The translations under genes were made by a program, and so were the position numbers. Source: an uncultured Pirellulaceae bacterium (lineage in GTDB: Bacteria; Planctomycetota; Planctomycetia; Pirellulales; Pirellulaceae). From it: a DNA stretch of 64,000 bases. How positions within the stretch are numbered: the first letter of the stretch is position 1; the number at the start of each line of letters is the position of its first letter. This document shows positions 9,446 to 18,805 of the stretch, piece after piece. The notes below the pieces were generated by a model. The model saw only the letters and a program-made list of their open reading frames with translations. It searched no databases and was not told the origin of the DNA. The stretch lies in contig CALHPU010000007.1 in the NCBI GenBank assembly GCA_938036435.1, positions 1 to 64,000 of the forward strand. The letters are read 5' to 3'.

Positions 9446-10588
9446 CTAAAAGCTGTTTTTTAGTTCTTCGATGATCTGCGGACAGCGCGAACTGACGTCG
9501 TTCGCATCCCAACGATCATCGGGTTTAACATGTAAGCGCCACGTTTCATCGCCATTTTCCTTTCGGCGATGAATTAGCTTCCAAGCACGGTTCTGCAAGG
9601 CGCGTTCGTTATTACCTTCAAGGAAAACCGGCTCTGTCTGCTCGTCCATAAACACGCCGCAGTGTTTATTTAAAAAGGACTCATTCGATTCGGGGTTGCC
9701 ACCTGTGAGTTGCTTGATCAGTTTCCCAACCAGAGTATTTTGAATCAAACTATGGCTGCGGACATTTGAAAACGCCTCATTGACGCCCTCCGGGTTGTCA
9801 CTGGCGAGCGTAAACAACAGTGGCACGTGCACCGATTCACTGGTCAGCGACGTGCCGATCCCGATCTGGCCGTCACCGCCGAGTGAGTATCCGCGCGGCG
9901 AGGTGATTGCCAGATATGCTTTTGATGCCACCGGATGTTCAGCGACAAACTTCAGAAGAACCTCGATCAGCTGATCGATGACGGCCACTTGCGCGGTCAA
10001 CGCAGCCTGAATGGAAACCACAAGATCCGGGTCGTCGATTTCGGGATCAAAGGCTTGACTTGGGGGTTCATAGGAATCGTACACGGCGGGATCATCAGGT
10101 CCCACAAACTGTTTTCTCAACTCTAAAGGTGCATCCCAAGATTGACTAAGTCCGCTGAAATGTAGCCACAGCAGATCGCCTGGCCGGACTTGTTCCACCG
10201 CCTCGACGGCGTTTGAGAAAAAAGTGGCCGCTCGGGTTTGACCAATTTCTTCAGCGACATGGTAGGTTGCTTCAGGGGCGATATCGACGATCGATTCGAA
10301 CTGCGCCTCCTTGGCGCACTGGGCGGCCGTAACGCAGTCGGAGACAAAGACAGATCGGCCGGCAACGCACTGAGAAACCTTGGCATCATTACCGGCCGCC
10401 AATAGGTGTCGCATCGAATCGGTCAGTTCGCACGAGTGGGACATCGCGAAATCGAAAGTAATTCCAGCTGAAGCAATGCTGTCAAACGCGGGCGTCTCAA
10501 GCATCGTATTGCCGTACAGGCCCAACATAAATGAGTTAAGCCCGTCGATGGTAAGAACGATGAAGGTGGGTGGGTTTTCCTCAGACAT
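9446..10588 (-). CDS. Sulfatase-superfamily protein lacking the formylglycine motif
   Basis: The 380-residue protein has the alkaline-phosphatase/sulfatase layout. It starts with a VLTIDGL strand, then a PAFDSIASAGITFDFA segment in the position that precedes the active-site helix, and ends with the characteristic C-terminal region (ALQNRAWKLIHR, then KPDDRWDANDVSSR). Where active type I sulfatases have C-x-P-S-R, this one reads SCELTDSMRHLLAAG (Cys53, no Pro, Arg shifted to 60). The paired metal-ligand aspartates of the first strand are reduced to a single Asp15. There is no signal peptide. It is probably not a formylglycine sulfatase; another phosphatase-like or a non-catalytic role is possible. 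Confidence 0.75.
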   Translation of the reverse strand: MSEENPPTFIVLTIDGLNSFMLGLYGNTMLETPAFDSIASAGITFDFAMSHSCELTDSMRHLLAAGNDAKVSQCVAGRSVFVSDCVTAAQCAKEAQFESIVDIAPEATYHVAEEIGQTRAATFFSNAVEAVEQVRPGDLLWLHFSGLSQSWDAPLELRKQFVGPDDPAVYDSYEPPSQAFDPEIDDPDLVVSIQAALTAQVAVIDQLIEVLLKFVAEHPVASKAYLAITSPRGYSLGGDGQIGIGTSLTSESVHVPLLFTLASDNPEGVNEAFSNVRSHSLIQNTLVGKLIKQLTGGNPESNESFLNKHCGVFMDEQTEPVFLEGNNERALQNRAWKLIHRRKENGDETWRLHVKPDDRWDANDVSSRCPQIIEELKNSF

Positions 10589-10824
10589 GAATGGTAAGGT
10601 TTCGCTTTTGGGGTCCCTTAGATCGATTGTAATTTGGTGTTATTTTCCAACGCTTGATCCCGTGTTGGCCCGCGAAATTCAAAGGAAACCGGTAGTTTTA
10701 GAGTTTTCGTAGCTCTTTAAAAGGATTTTTGGGTTGGTAAGGCAAAACTATTTCGTTTAAACTTTGGGGCTCAAAAGCACGATTTTAGCAAAAATTGAGA
10801 ATTCAAATACAGGAGAGTGAACAA

Positions 10825-10914
10825 GTGGGAACGAAACGGACCGGTAAAGGTCGTCGTAAAGTTGGTCGAAAAAAGCGTCGTATGCGAGCCAAGATTCGGC
10901 ACCGTAAGAAATAG
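10825..10914 (+). CDS. 29-residue highly basic protein, probable small ribosomal protein
   Basis: A GTG at 10825 follows an AGGAG ribosome site (10811-10815) at 9-bp spacing and opens a 29-codon frame ending at TAG 10912-10914. A strong intrinsic terminator lies about 100 bases downstream. About two thirds of the residues are Lys, Arg or His. The pattern (GRKKRRMRAKIRHRKK at the end) resembles the tiny AURKAIP1/COX24-type (bS22-like) ribosomal proteins known from other phyla. The frame is too short for usual gene finders. The independent ribosome site, stop and terminator support a real gene. The ribosomal identity is inference. Confidence 0.75.
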   Translation: MGTKRTGKGRRKVGRKKRRMRAKIRHRKK

Positions 10915-11010
10915 GTTGTTTTTCTTACCATCGTGAGGATGGCTTTCAGGACCGATGTTCCCCGAGTGTGGATTTCTTCGGACTCTCGGATAGAAATAGA
11001 ACTACACAAC

Positions 11011-11048
11011 AAAAGCGTGGCGTTGATATCAGCGCCATGCTTTTTTTT
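11011..11048 (+). terminator. Intrinsic terminator after the 29-residue basic gene
   Basis: A 10-bp stem (11015-11024 with 11031-11040, including G-U pairs) and a 6-base loop is followed by eight T at 11041-11048. The preceding AAAA allows some function for the converging gene as well. Confidence 0.85.
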
Positions 11049-11178
11049 GTCTGACTGTCACATTTGCTATAGGCAATTAGTATTTCGGCACAACTCGATT
11101 TTCGGGGTAGGTTATTTGCTAGAGGAAAACCTGCCCCACGAGAGCACGTCTATTCGAAGAATAAATTGTGACGAGAGA

Positions 11179-12645
11179 CTAGAGAGTCGCCTTTGCCGCC
11201 AGTTCTGGAACTTCGAATCCTTTGCGGTATTCGCGCTTCAATAACGAATTGGCTTTTTCGGAGAGCTCACCTACGAATTGGCCTTCCTCATTGAGCGACA
11301 ACATGGGGCTCATTTGAATCGCTTTGTCGTTCAATTTCAGATTGTAAACGCTTAAGTGCTGCTCCATCTGATCGATCAGTTGTTGCCACTGCGGATGCTC
11401 GAGGCTACGAATCTCCTCGATGGGCATCGACGAACCAGCACGGTAAGAAATATTGGCCAAGTTACACCAACCGGTGCTGTGGTGGCCAACTTCGATTTCA
11501 GCATTGAGCATCGAAGGATCGTTAGCAACAACGGCCTCGAGGAAATTCTTCATGTGGACAACGTTGCCACTATTGCCTTTGAACTTGCGGATAACGTTTC
11601 CATCGTTGTCAAACGCGACAGCTTTACCTCGTTCCCCGTGAAATTCTCCGCCTTCGCAGAAAGCGACGTAGCCGCTGTTTGGGCCATGTGGCTTCGGCGT
11701 TCTTTTACCTCCCGGCTCCGCGGGAATGTTCGTCAGGCCAATCAATACCGGAATCGATCCCGTATCGAAATAGGTAAAGTTGATGTTGGGCGTGTTACCC
11801 GCGTCGTTCCAGACAACGCGTCCACCACCACCAAAAATTCTTTTGGGCAGTTTTACGCTGTCTTGGAAAATGTTGTTGCGAACGTCATCTAGAACATGAA
11901 CGCCCCAGTTACCCATTTCTCCGGAGCCCGTGTTCCAATCCCAGTGCCAGTCGTATTGCAGTTTATTTCGCAAAATCGGCTGGTCTTGAGCAGGCCCCAG
12001 CCACATGTCGTAGTCAACTGATTTGGGGAGGGCTAACGGTTTATCGCGTTTGCCAATTGGTCCGCGCGTACCATAACGATTGACTTTGGCTGCCTTGATT
12101 TCTCCCAGAGCCTTTTCCTCGTGCAAGAATTTTTTGATTTCAGCTTGCATGGGATCCGAACGCTGTTGTGTCCCGATCTGGCAGACTTTGCCGTATCGTC
12201 GAGCAGCTGCAACCGTCTGGTCGCCTTCCCACTGGGTATGAGAAAGAGGTTTTTCAATATAGGCGTGTTTGCCAGCTTCCATCGCCCAGATCGCGGCCAA
12301 GCAATGCCAATGGTTGCAAGTCGCAATAACCACCGCATCGATCGAAGGATCCTCTAACAGCTTCCTCATGTCGGTGTAGGTCTTCGCTTTGGGAGCGAGT
12401 GTTTCGGTGACCAAATCCAAACGCTTTTGGTCCGGATCACAGATGGCGACGATGTCTGCCATTTCCGTTTGCTGAAACTGCAACATCAGCGACTGTGCGC
12501 GACCACCGCAACTGATAAATCCAAGTGAAACTTTTTGGTTGGCATTGCGAGCAAACAATCTGGCTGGCTGGCTGGCTAACGTTCCAGCTGCAACTGTCGT
12601 TGCCAGCGAAGTTGCGATAAATTTACGGCGAGAAACAGGTGACAT
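11179..12645 (-). CDS. Tat-exported Gfo/Idh/MocA-family oxidoreductase
   Basis: The 488-residue protein starts with a twin-arginine signal (SRRKFIATSLATT, then an Ala-rich stretch). A Rossmann fold follows (VSLGFISCGGRA, then AICDPD), with the EKPLSHT segment typical of the family near the substrate pocket. These enzymes use NAD(P) to oxidise or reduce sugars and related alcohols. Planctomycetes carry many Tat-exported members whose substrates are mostly unknown. The Gly motif is CGGRA rather than the common G-x-G-x-x-G, which is usual for this exported subgroup. Transcribed alone. Confidence 0.9.
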   Translation of the reverse strand: MSPVSRRKFIATSLATTVAAGTLASQPARLFARNANQKVSLGFISCGGRAQSLMLQFQQTEMADIVAICDPDQKRLDLVTETLAPKAKTYTDMRKLLEDPSIDAVVIATCNHWHCLAAIWAMEAGKHAYIEKPLSHTQWEGDQTVAAARRYGKVCQIGTQQRSDPMQAEIKKFLHEEKALGEIKAAKVNRYGTRGPIGKRDKPLALPKSVDYDMWLGPAQDQPILRNKLQYDWHWDWNTGSGEMGNWGVHVLDDVRNNIFQDSVKLPKRIFGGGGRVVWNDAGNTPNINFTYFDTGSIPVLIGLTNIPAEPGGKRTPKPHGPNSGYVAFCEGGEFHGERGKAVAFDNDGNVIRKFKGNSGNVVHMKNFLEAVVANDPSMLNAEIEVGHHSTGWCNLANISYRAGSSMPIEEIRSLEHPQWQQLIDQMEQHLSVYNLKLNDKAIQMSPMLSLNEEGQFVGELSEKANSLLKREYRKGFEVPELAAKATL

Positions 12646-13026
12646 GAAATACTCTCAAGGTTAATGAAACGTCTCTTGGTGATCTTGTTTATAACAATTC
12701 CCCGTCCCATTTAAACTTGTGTTTAGCCCGTTTGTTCTGCAAATTCAAAAGTGAGTGCGTAGAGTTTGTCGTGAACCAGCAACCATAGTGGTTGTCTGGA
12801 CTCCCAACGGTCCTGTTGTGAAAAGGCGTAGAGCCCCATTTTTGCAACAATTTATGACTGGGCCATTCAACAAGGGGCGATTCGACCCCAGAAACAGGTT
12901 GATTTACTGCAAACCCGCATTTCTTGGCCAGCATCTCCCTGTTGCATTGGCGATGCGAACTGGGCTTTTGCCTCATTTCGTGCATAATGGTTACAGACAC
13001 GTTCTCAAAACTTTACGGAGCTATTG
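12646..13026. other. Intergenic region between divergent genes
   Basis: About 380 bases between the Gfo/Idh/MocA gene and the HNH gene. No gene, repeat or clear promoter was recognised. Promoters for both neighbours are expected here. Confidence 0.4.
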
Positions 13027-13623
13027 ATGATGTCGCAAGTGTTACGCCGACCAGCGTTGGTTCTAAACCGCAACTGGCAACCTGTGAATGTTGCCACCGT
13101 CGGGCGAGCACTTTCGTTAGTTTTCAGCGAGCGTGCAAGAATCGTTGATCCCAGCGATTATCAGCTGTATGACTGGAGCGACTGGCTGGCGTTGGAGCCG
13201 GACGACGATCAACCGTTCATCCAAGCCGTGTCGCAGAAAGTTTGCGTTCCAGAGGTCATCACGCTGACGCGTTATAACCGACTGCCAGATACGAGCGTCG
13301 CATTCAGCCGCCGCAATCTGTTTAAGCGTGACCAGTTCATGTGTCAGTATTGCGGTTGTAAGCCAAAGTATGACGCGCTTACGATCGACCATATTGTGCC
13401 GCGTTCTCACGGAGGTGGTTCAACTTGGGAGAACTGCGTGTTGGCGTGTATTGACTGTAATCATACCAAAGCCGATCGGACTCCCGAAGGCGCACGGATG
13501 AAATTGAAGAAGACCCCAGTTCGACCGCATTGGTCACCGATGTATTCGCGCTACGATACTCAATATCGAAGCTGGGCGAAATTCATTAGCGACGCGTACT
13601 GGAACGCTGAGCTTGAAAAATAG
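13027..13623 (+). CDS. HNH endonuclease domain protein
   Basis: The 198-residue protein has an HNH nuclease module: a first zinc pair in CQYCGCKPKY, the catalytic strand ALTIDHIVPRSHGG, and CIDCNHTKAD carrying the second zinc pair and the final His/Asn. The N-terminal part (VLNRNWQPVNVATVGRALSLV) matches the common stand-alone HNH family in which a short SPASM-free domain precedes the nuclease. The start at 13027 has ACGGAG 6 bases upstream; a neighbouring ATG at 13030 is possible. The family is widespread and chromosomal. Its function is unclear, and no restriction or intron context is seen. Confidence 0.9.
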   Translation: MMSQVLRRPALVLNRNWQPVNVATVGRALSLVFSERARIVDPSDYQLYDWSDWLALEPDDDQPFIQAVSQKVCVPEVITLTRYNRLPDTSVAFSRRNLFKRDQFMCQYCGCKPKYDALTIDHIVPRSHGGGSTWENCVLACIDCNHTKADRTPEGARMKLKKTPVRPHWSPMYSRYDTQYRSWAKFISDAYWNAELEK

Positions 13624-13735
13624 TTCAGCCGATTGACAACCTCGTTGTCGGTACTGAAAGATCTAAGCCGCCGTTTTTGGAGACGATCCAAAGACGAGTG
13701 GCTTTTTTTAACTTCCCCTCAAGGAGATTTCGTTC

Positions 13736-14533
13736 TTGCCGGTAAGAAAAACAACTGATTTTTGTCTGAGGCTACTGGCCTCTCTGATTAAGGCAGTCAG
13801 CATCAATCGCGTTTGGATCGAAGAAAACAAGGTCTGCAAATGCCGGCGTTGGTGGGCCCGGCCACTGATCTTGGTCGGCAATCCCGTGCTGGCATGCCGT
13901 CAAGTTCCCGTGCGCGTGTTGTTTACAAAACAATGGATCCGTTGGGAGCGCAAGATCAAACGCGCACTAGACGGACAGAACGTTCCTGCCGGAAGCGTGC
14001 TGGTTTGCAATCAGGTTCCGGGAGTTCCTTTGGCCGATTGGTTGCGCGAGTCAGACGAATCGAAAAAAGGTCGAATCGAGGTGCTGAAGGTTGCAGTGGA
14101 TGCACTTAAAGTTTTTCATCGTGTGGAGATCGACCATGATGACGGTGACAAAATCTTGTTGAGTCACGGCGACGCGACGCTAAATAACATTCTTTACGAT
14201 TCGCACAGCGGTTCGATGCAGTGGATCGATTTTGATCTGCGGCACTGGCTGAACGTTCCCGCGGCCCAAAGGCACGCGGACGATTTAAGGGCATTTCTTT
14301 TTTCGACCGCGCGGCATTTGTCGGAGCCCGAAATTCCTGATTTTCTAGCGTTCATGCAGCAGCAATATGATGATCCAAAGGTATGGTCATGTTTGCAATC
14401 ACAGCTTTCGAGTTACTGGTTCCGCTGGGATGTTTTTCATCAGGCTCAGATCCAACGCGGGCGCAGTTCGAACGATTCTAAGCAGGTTGATAAGCAAAAA
14501 CTTACGCTGCTGGAGAGCTTAATCTGCGCGTAA
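13736..14533 (+). CDS. Lipopolysaccharide/aminoglycoside-kinase-like protein
   Basis: The start is a TTG at 13736 with AAGGAG at 13721-13726, 9 bases away; no ATG fits. The 265-residue protein has the short eukaryotic-like kinase core: a catalytic loop LSHGDATLNNILYD (His144, Asp146, Asn150/151) and a metal site WIDFDLRH (Asp165, Asp167). The glycine-rich loop is poorly conserved. This pattern fits LPS core heptose/Kdo kinases (WaaP/InaA type) or small APH-like kinases. Given LpxK in the window, phosphorylation of an envelope sugar is plausible, but that is inference. The N-terminus is Cys/Trp-rich. Confidence 0.75.
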   Translation: MPVRKTTDFCLRLLASLIKAVSINRVWIEENKVCKCRRWWARPLILVGNPVLACRQVPVRVLFTKQWIRWERKIKRALDGQNVPAGSVLVCNQVPGVPLADWLRESDESKKGRIEVLKVAVDALKVFHRVEIDHDDGDKILLSHGDATLNNILYDSHSGSMQWIDFDLRHWLNVPAAQRHADDLRAFLFSTARHLSEPEIPDFLAFMQQQYDDPKVWSCLQSQLSSYWFRWDVFHQAQIQRGRSSNDSKQVDKQKLTLLESLICA

Positions 14534-14681
14534 TAGAGGCTTTTGCCCGATGCGCCGCGCAATGGGTGTAAAACGAGTCAGTTTTGTTGGGTGGTGTGCG
14601 GTGGTTAACTTGTCACCAATGCCGTTGTTGTTAAAACCTTGTGTTAAAAGTACTTCGGTTAAATTCAAGGGCACGGTAATA

Positions 14682-15968
14682 ATGAACGGTCGATCCTCAA
14701 TCATATTTTTCAAGAGCGCGTTATTGGTTGCTTCGTTGATGATGTTACTGCAAGTTAGCACGACGCACGCGCAGCAGAACGACGCTCAATCTGCACCTAC
14801 TGATTGGGCGCGTTGGCGTGGGCCTTACGGAAATGGGATTTCCTCCAATCAACAACCGGTGACGTCTTGGAGCGACACCGAGAACGTAATCTGGCGGACC
14901 AAAGTTCCCGGTAAGGGACATGCCTCGCCGATTATTGCCGGTTCAAAAATCTTCTTGGCCACCGCCGACGAGCAAGCACAGACTCAGTCGGTGATTGCCT
15001 ATGATCGTGGGACAGGCAAACAAGTTTGGAATACGGTGGTCAACACCGGAGATTTTCCGAAAAAGATTCACGTGAAGAACACGCACGCTTCGTCGACAAT
15101 CGCATTGGGAGACGGATTGATCTATTCTGTTTTCTTTAACAATGGCCGAAAGCACCTTGTCGCTCTTAGCCTTGAAGGTGAAATCGTCTGGCGACAATCC
15201 CTCGGAGAGTACAAGAGTCCTTATGAATTCGGAATTGGTGCCTCGCCGATTGTGTTTGAAACGCTCGTTATTGTGTCCAATGAAAACATGAATCAAGGAA
15301 CAATGAAGGCGTTCGATAGCAAGACGGGAGACCTTAAGTGGTCGGCGGATCGGTCATCGGTCAATTTTTCTACACCCGTGGTCGCCAACGTGGCAGGAAA
15401 AGATCAGTTGTTGATTAGCGGCCTGAAAAAAGTCGCCTCCTACGACCCTCTAACGGGCCAAGAGAACTGGAGTGCGGCGGCGAAATGGGACGCCACCTGC
15501 GGCACGATGGTCTGGAACGATTCAACCGTGTTCGCCAGCGGCGGCTACCCGGCAGTGCAGACACTTGCCGTCGCAGCCGATGGATCCGGCCAGATGTTGT
15601 GGGAGAAACCCATCAAAAGTTACGAACAATCGATGATTGTGGTTGGAGATTTTCTTTACGGGATAAGTGACAAGGGAGTGATCTTTTGTTTTGATGCCGT
15701 CCAAGGAACGCAGAAGTGGAAGAGTCGGTTCACGGGCCCGGTTAGTGCATCGCCAGTTTTTGCTAACGGCCTGATTTACTTCACCGCTGAAAATGGGCAG
15801 ACAAAAGTCATTAAAGCCAATCCTGATCGGTTTGAGGAAGTGGCCACAAATCAATTGGGCACCAGTGCGTTTGCCTCGTTTGCACTGGCGGATAACAAAA
15901 TCTATACGCGCGTGGGCGAAAAGTCGGGTGCCTACCAAGAGTGGTTGTATTGCATTGGCAAACGCTAA
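14682..15968 (+). CDS. Secreted PQQ-like beta-propeller protein
   Basis: The ATG at 14682 begins a signal peptide (SSIIFFKSALLVASLMMLLQV, cut near THAQ). The mature part opens with WARWRGPYGNGIS, the standard opening of planctomycete PQQ-binding-like repeat proteins. Repeats with W-(R/K)-x-x-x-P/G, A-Y-D-x-x-T/S-G-x-x-x-W and G-x-L/I-Y patterns continue to the C-terminus, enough for a propeller. These proteins are periplasmic or surface scaffolds. Few have proven quinone cofactor use. No membrane anchor is seen. Confidence 0.88.
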   Translation: MNGRSSIIFFKSALLVASLMMLLQVSTTHAQQNDAQSAPTDWARWRGPYGNGISSNQQPVTSWSDTENVIWRTKVPGKGHASPIIAGSKIFLATADEQAQTQSVIAYDRGTGKQVWNTVVNTGDFPKKIHVKNTHASSTIALGDGLIYSVFFNNGRKHLVALSLEGEIVWRQSLGEYKSPYEFGIGASPIVFETLVIVSNENMNQGTMKAFDSKTGDLKWSADRSSVNFSTPVVANVAGKDQLLISGLKKVASYDPLTGQENWSAAAKWDATCGTMVWNDSTVFASGGYPAVQTLAVAADGSGQMLWEKPIKSYEQSMIVVGDFLYGISDKGVIFCFDAVQGTQKWKSRFTGPVSASPVFANGLIYFTAENGQTKVIKANPDRFEEVATNQLGTSAFASFALADNKIYTRVGEKSGAYQEWLYCIGKR

Positions 15969-16129
15969 TCCGGTAAACAATGCGATTTGTTTGCAGTCTG
16001 TTTTTCTGACTTTGACGAAACCCCACGTATGTCAGGCCAAAAAAATCTCCTACGCTTGCTGTTTCCCGTCTCGCAATCGGCTATTATGAGTGATCGAAAC
16101 GAAAGCGCTCCAACTCACGAGGAAACATT

Positions 16130-17116
16130 GTGTTAGCTAGTTTTGGTCAATCGGTGGTTCTGGCTCAAACCAATCCCGTTACCGTTGCGATCTGGTGCGG
16201 CATCGCATTCATCGGGATGCTGGTTCTGTTTCTGTTGGTCGCGATTCTCAAATATGGAAACCTCTGGTTCCAGGGGTTCATGTCTCAGGCTGACATTGGC
16301 CTGCTGGATTTGGTTGGGATGGGGCTGCGAAACGTGCGTCCTGAAGTCATCGTCAAAGCCAAAGTCATGGCCAAGCAGGCCGGTGTGGACATCAATCGTA
16401 AGACTGGCCTGCGGACAACCGATTTGGAAGCGCACTACTTGGCCGGTGGTGATGTGATGCGTGTGATCAACGCCATCATCGCGGCTCAACGTGCCAATAT
16501 CGATTTGGACTTCGACCGCGCTGCGGCGATCGATCTCGCCGGCCGCGATGTGATGGACGCGGTCAAGACGTCTGTCTATCCCAAGGTCATCGACTGCCCC
16601 GATCCGCAGCGTAGCGGAAAGAATTTCCTCAGCGCGATTTCCAAAGAAGGCGTTGAATTGAAAATTCGCGCTCGAGTTACCGTACGCACCAATCTTGAGC
16701 AATTGATTGGCGGAGCAACCGAAGAAACAATCATCGCCCGAGTTGGTGAAAGCATTATTTCTTCGATTGGATCTTCGGAGAATCATCAAAACGTATTGGA
16801 AAACCCGGATCGGATTTCGCGCGCCGTGCTCGAACGCGGATTGGATGCTCATACTGCATTTGAAATCGTCTCGATTGATATCGCTGACATCGACGTTGGC
16901 GAAAACATTGGTGCTCGTTTGCAAGCCGATCAAGCCGAGGCCGACACCCGTGTTGCCCGCGCTAGTGCTGAAAAACGCCGCGCTGACGCGATTGCCCACG
17001 AACAGGAAATGAAGGCTGGTGTGGCCAAGCAGCGCGCCGGTTTGATTTTGGCCGAATCTCAAGTGCCACAAGCGATGGCCGAGGCTTTTCGCGCTGGCAA
17101 TATGAAAGCGCAGTAG
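16130..17116 (+). CDS. floA: Flotillin-like protein FloA
   Basis: Bacterial flotillin that organises membrane microdomains. The 328-residue protein has one N-terminal membrane segment (about residues 18-42), followed by the [13 protein letters not shown] region and the SPFH-type domain. The C-terminal helical region ([24 protein letters not shown], split here only as description) ends with [11 protein letters not shown]. This is the full UPF0365 layout. The GTG at 16130 has GAGGA 6 bases upstream. The next gene starts 4 bases after its stop, so the two are co-transcribed. An antisense frame covering nearly the whole gene is a shadow. Confidence 0.95.
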   Translation: MLASFGQSVVLAQTNPVTVAIWCGIAFIGMLVLFLLVAILKYGNLWFQGFMSQADIGLLDLVGMGLRNVRPEVIVKAKVMAKQAGVDINRKTGLRTTDLEAHYLAGGDVMRVINAIIAAQRANIDLDFDRAAAIDLAGRDVMDAVKTSVYPKVIDCPDPQRSGKNFLSAISKEGVELKIRARVTVRTNLEQLIGGATEETIIARVGESIISSIGSSENHQNVLENPDRISRAVLERGLDAHTAFEIVSIDIADIDVGENIGARLQADQAEADTRVARASAEKRRADAIAHEQEMKAGVAKQRAGLILAESQVPQAMAEAFRAGNMKAQ

Positions 17117-17120
17117 GGCG

Positions 17121-17546
17121 ATGGCTTTAGAGAAATTCCCCGCGGTCGCCGCGATTCCAGTACAGTGGGGCGATCAAGATGTGTTCCAACACGTCAACAA
17201 CGCGCACTACTTCCGGTGGTTTGAGTCCTCGCGTGTCGAATACTGGCACAAGTCGGGTCTGTTCGACGCCCTCAAAGGTCCAGGCTACGGACCCATACTT
17301 GCGTCAGTGACTTGCAACTACAAACGGCAGATCAGGTTTCCCGATACCGTGCTGGTCGGTACGAAGGTCGAAAAAATGGGCGTTTCCAGCGTCACCTTAG
17401 CCCACGACGTCTTCAGCGAAACTAACAACGCTCTCTCGGCGACTGGCACGTCCGTGATCGTCATGTTCGATTACCAGAAACAGCATCCGGTACCCATCAG
17501 CGAAGAATTCAAAGCGATCTTTGACGCGTTTGAAGCAAGCGTGTAA
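17121..17546 (+). CDS. Acyl-CoA thioesterase (4HBT/YbgC type)
   Basis: A 141-residue hot-dog-fold protein with the active-site stretch WGDQDVFQHVNNAHYFRW (Asp20 is the likely catalytic residue). Family members hydrolyse acyl-CoA thioesters; a YbgC-type role links lipid metabolism to the envelope. It follows floA by 4 bases. The pairing suggests co-expression with membrane-domain organisation, which is inference. Confidence 0.9.
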   Translation: MALEKFPAVAAIPVQWGDQDVFQHVNNAHYFRWFESSRVEYWHKSGLFDALKGPGYGPILASVTCNYKRQIRFPDTVLVGTKVEKMGVSSVTLAHDVFSETNNALSATGTSVIVMFDYQKQHPVPISEEFKAIFDAFEASV

Positions 17547-17606
17547 TTACCATGCTGAGTCACTCGACTTAAAGTGAGTGTTGATGGGTGGAAGTCCCGA
17601 GATCGT

Positions 17607-18752
17607 TTAAACCATTGGCTCTGGCGCAGATTGAGCCCCGCGTTTGGTACCGGGACGAAGCAGTCGAAAACCCACATCAGAGCGAATGAATAAGTACAGC
17701 AACGCCATCTCGATAAGCAGGATTGCTAGCGCCAGCCAACGGTTGTAGTCGGGTTTTTTAAACACCCCTCCCTCACCGACCTGCGGCATCGTTTGCGGCG
17801 ATTCAGGTAGTCCAAATTCCTTGGCGAGACTTCGGATTTTGACCAAGTGGATCACCGGCACGCCCGCTTTACCGAAACGCTCCATGATGCCGTCGAGCTG
17901 TTCCGCTTCGTCGGGAACTTCTTCGTTCAATCCAGATTTGAAAGCTTCCTTACCCGCAGTTCGGCCAGTCGATGCCATGCCGCCGCCGACGTTGATGTAA
18001 GCCGCGATGGGTTTGCCGCCGGAACGTTGGCGGTAAATTTCCATGCGTTGCTCAAGGATATTTTCAAACTTCTTTTCGTTAAGTAACTGGATACCGTTCT
18101 CCTCGATCACTCCCCGAATTGCTTCGACGCCTTCTCTGGGAAAGGACAGCCCTCGGTCCGCTTCGCCGCCGACCGATGCGGCGATTGCGCGGGTTGCAAA
18201 CACATCGTCGTCGGCGAGAATTTTTTCCATATCCAACCACAATAGATTCGGCAGGTTGGCCCCCCATGAGCTAGACGCTCCACTGCCGATGACGATCGGT
18301 TGAGTTTCCAGTGTCTCCAATGCAGCGTAGGTACAGATGTTCATCGCTGGGAACGATCCGCTGACGCCGACAGCAACCACGTCGCCTTTTTTGACGCCAG
18401 CGTCCTTGAGGATTTGCACAACGGCGGCGGCGAAATTTGGATTGATGGTGGTCTGTTTGGCGGGCAGCGATCCAGTCAAACTGGTGACGCTGGAGGTTGA
18501 GATTCCCAGCAATCCGCTCTCGGTTGGGTCGACTTTGGAATCAATCGGTTCGCCCGATTGCTCACGGGCGACGGCAATGACATCAAACGCACTCTTGGCC
18601 AGTTGAGCCGCCTCCATTTTCTCGGCTTCCCATGGCATTTGACGCACGGTCGGAAATTGCTCAACCAAGACCATACCTAAAATTGCGAAGGCAGAAATCA
18701 GCAATAGCGCCGTGCGCGAAACACTCTTGGGCCGCCAGTATACTCGTTTCAT
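17607..18752 (-). CDS. pgsW: Poly-gamma-glutamate system protein PgsW
   Basis: The 381-residue protein has an N-terminal membrane helix (about residues 14-32), an external domain with SGSFPAMNICTYAALE and NVGGGMASTGRTAGKEAF, and a C-terminal helix (about 346-364). This matches the 'poly-gamma-glutamate system protein' family found beside pgsB and pgsC. The start has AGAGGA upstream. It is the last gene of a three-gene minus-strand operon after pgsB and pgsC. The biochemical role of this family is not established; its position suggests polymer export or processing. Confidence 0.85.
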   Translation of the reverse strand: MKRVYWRPKSVSRTALLLISAFAILGMVLVEQFPTVRQMPWEAEKMEAAQLAKSAFDVIAVAREQSGEPIDSKVDPTESGLLGISTSSVTSLTGSLPAKQTTINPNFAAAVVQILKDAGVKKGDVVAVGVSGSFPAMNICTYAALETLETQPIVIGSGASSSWGANLPNLLWLDMEKILADDDVFATRAIAASVGGEADRGLSFPREGVEAIRGVIEENGIQLLNEKKFENILEQRMEIYRQRSGGKPIAAYINVGGGMASTGRTAGKEAFKSGLNEEVPDEAEQLDGIMERFGKAGVPVIHLVKIRSLAKEFGLPESPQTMPQVGEGGVFKKPDYNRWLALAILLIEMALLYLFIRSDVGFRLLRPGTKRGAQSAPEPMV

Positions 18753-18805
18753 AACTTATCCTCTTTGCTTGATCTTCAGCGATCAGCGATGCGAAAACCA
18801 AGTGT

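Noticed and set aside
16133-17071. 312-codon minus-strand frame opposite floA
   Set aside because: It lies wholly within floA on the other strand and has no protein features.
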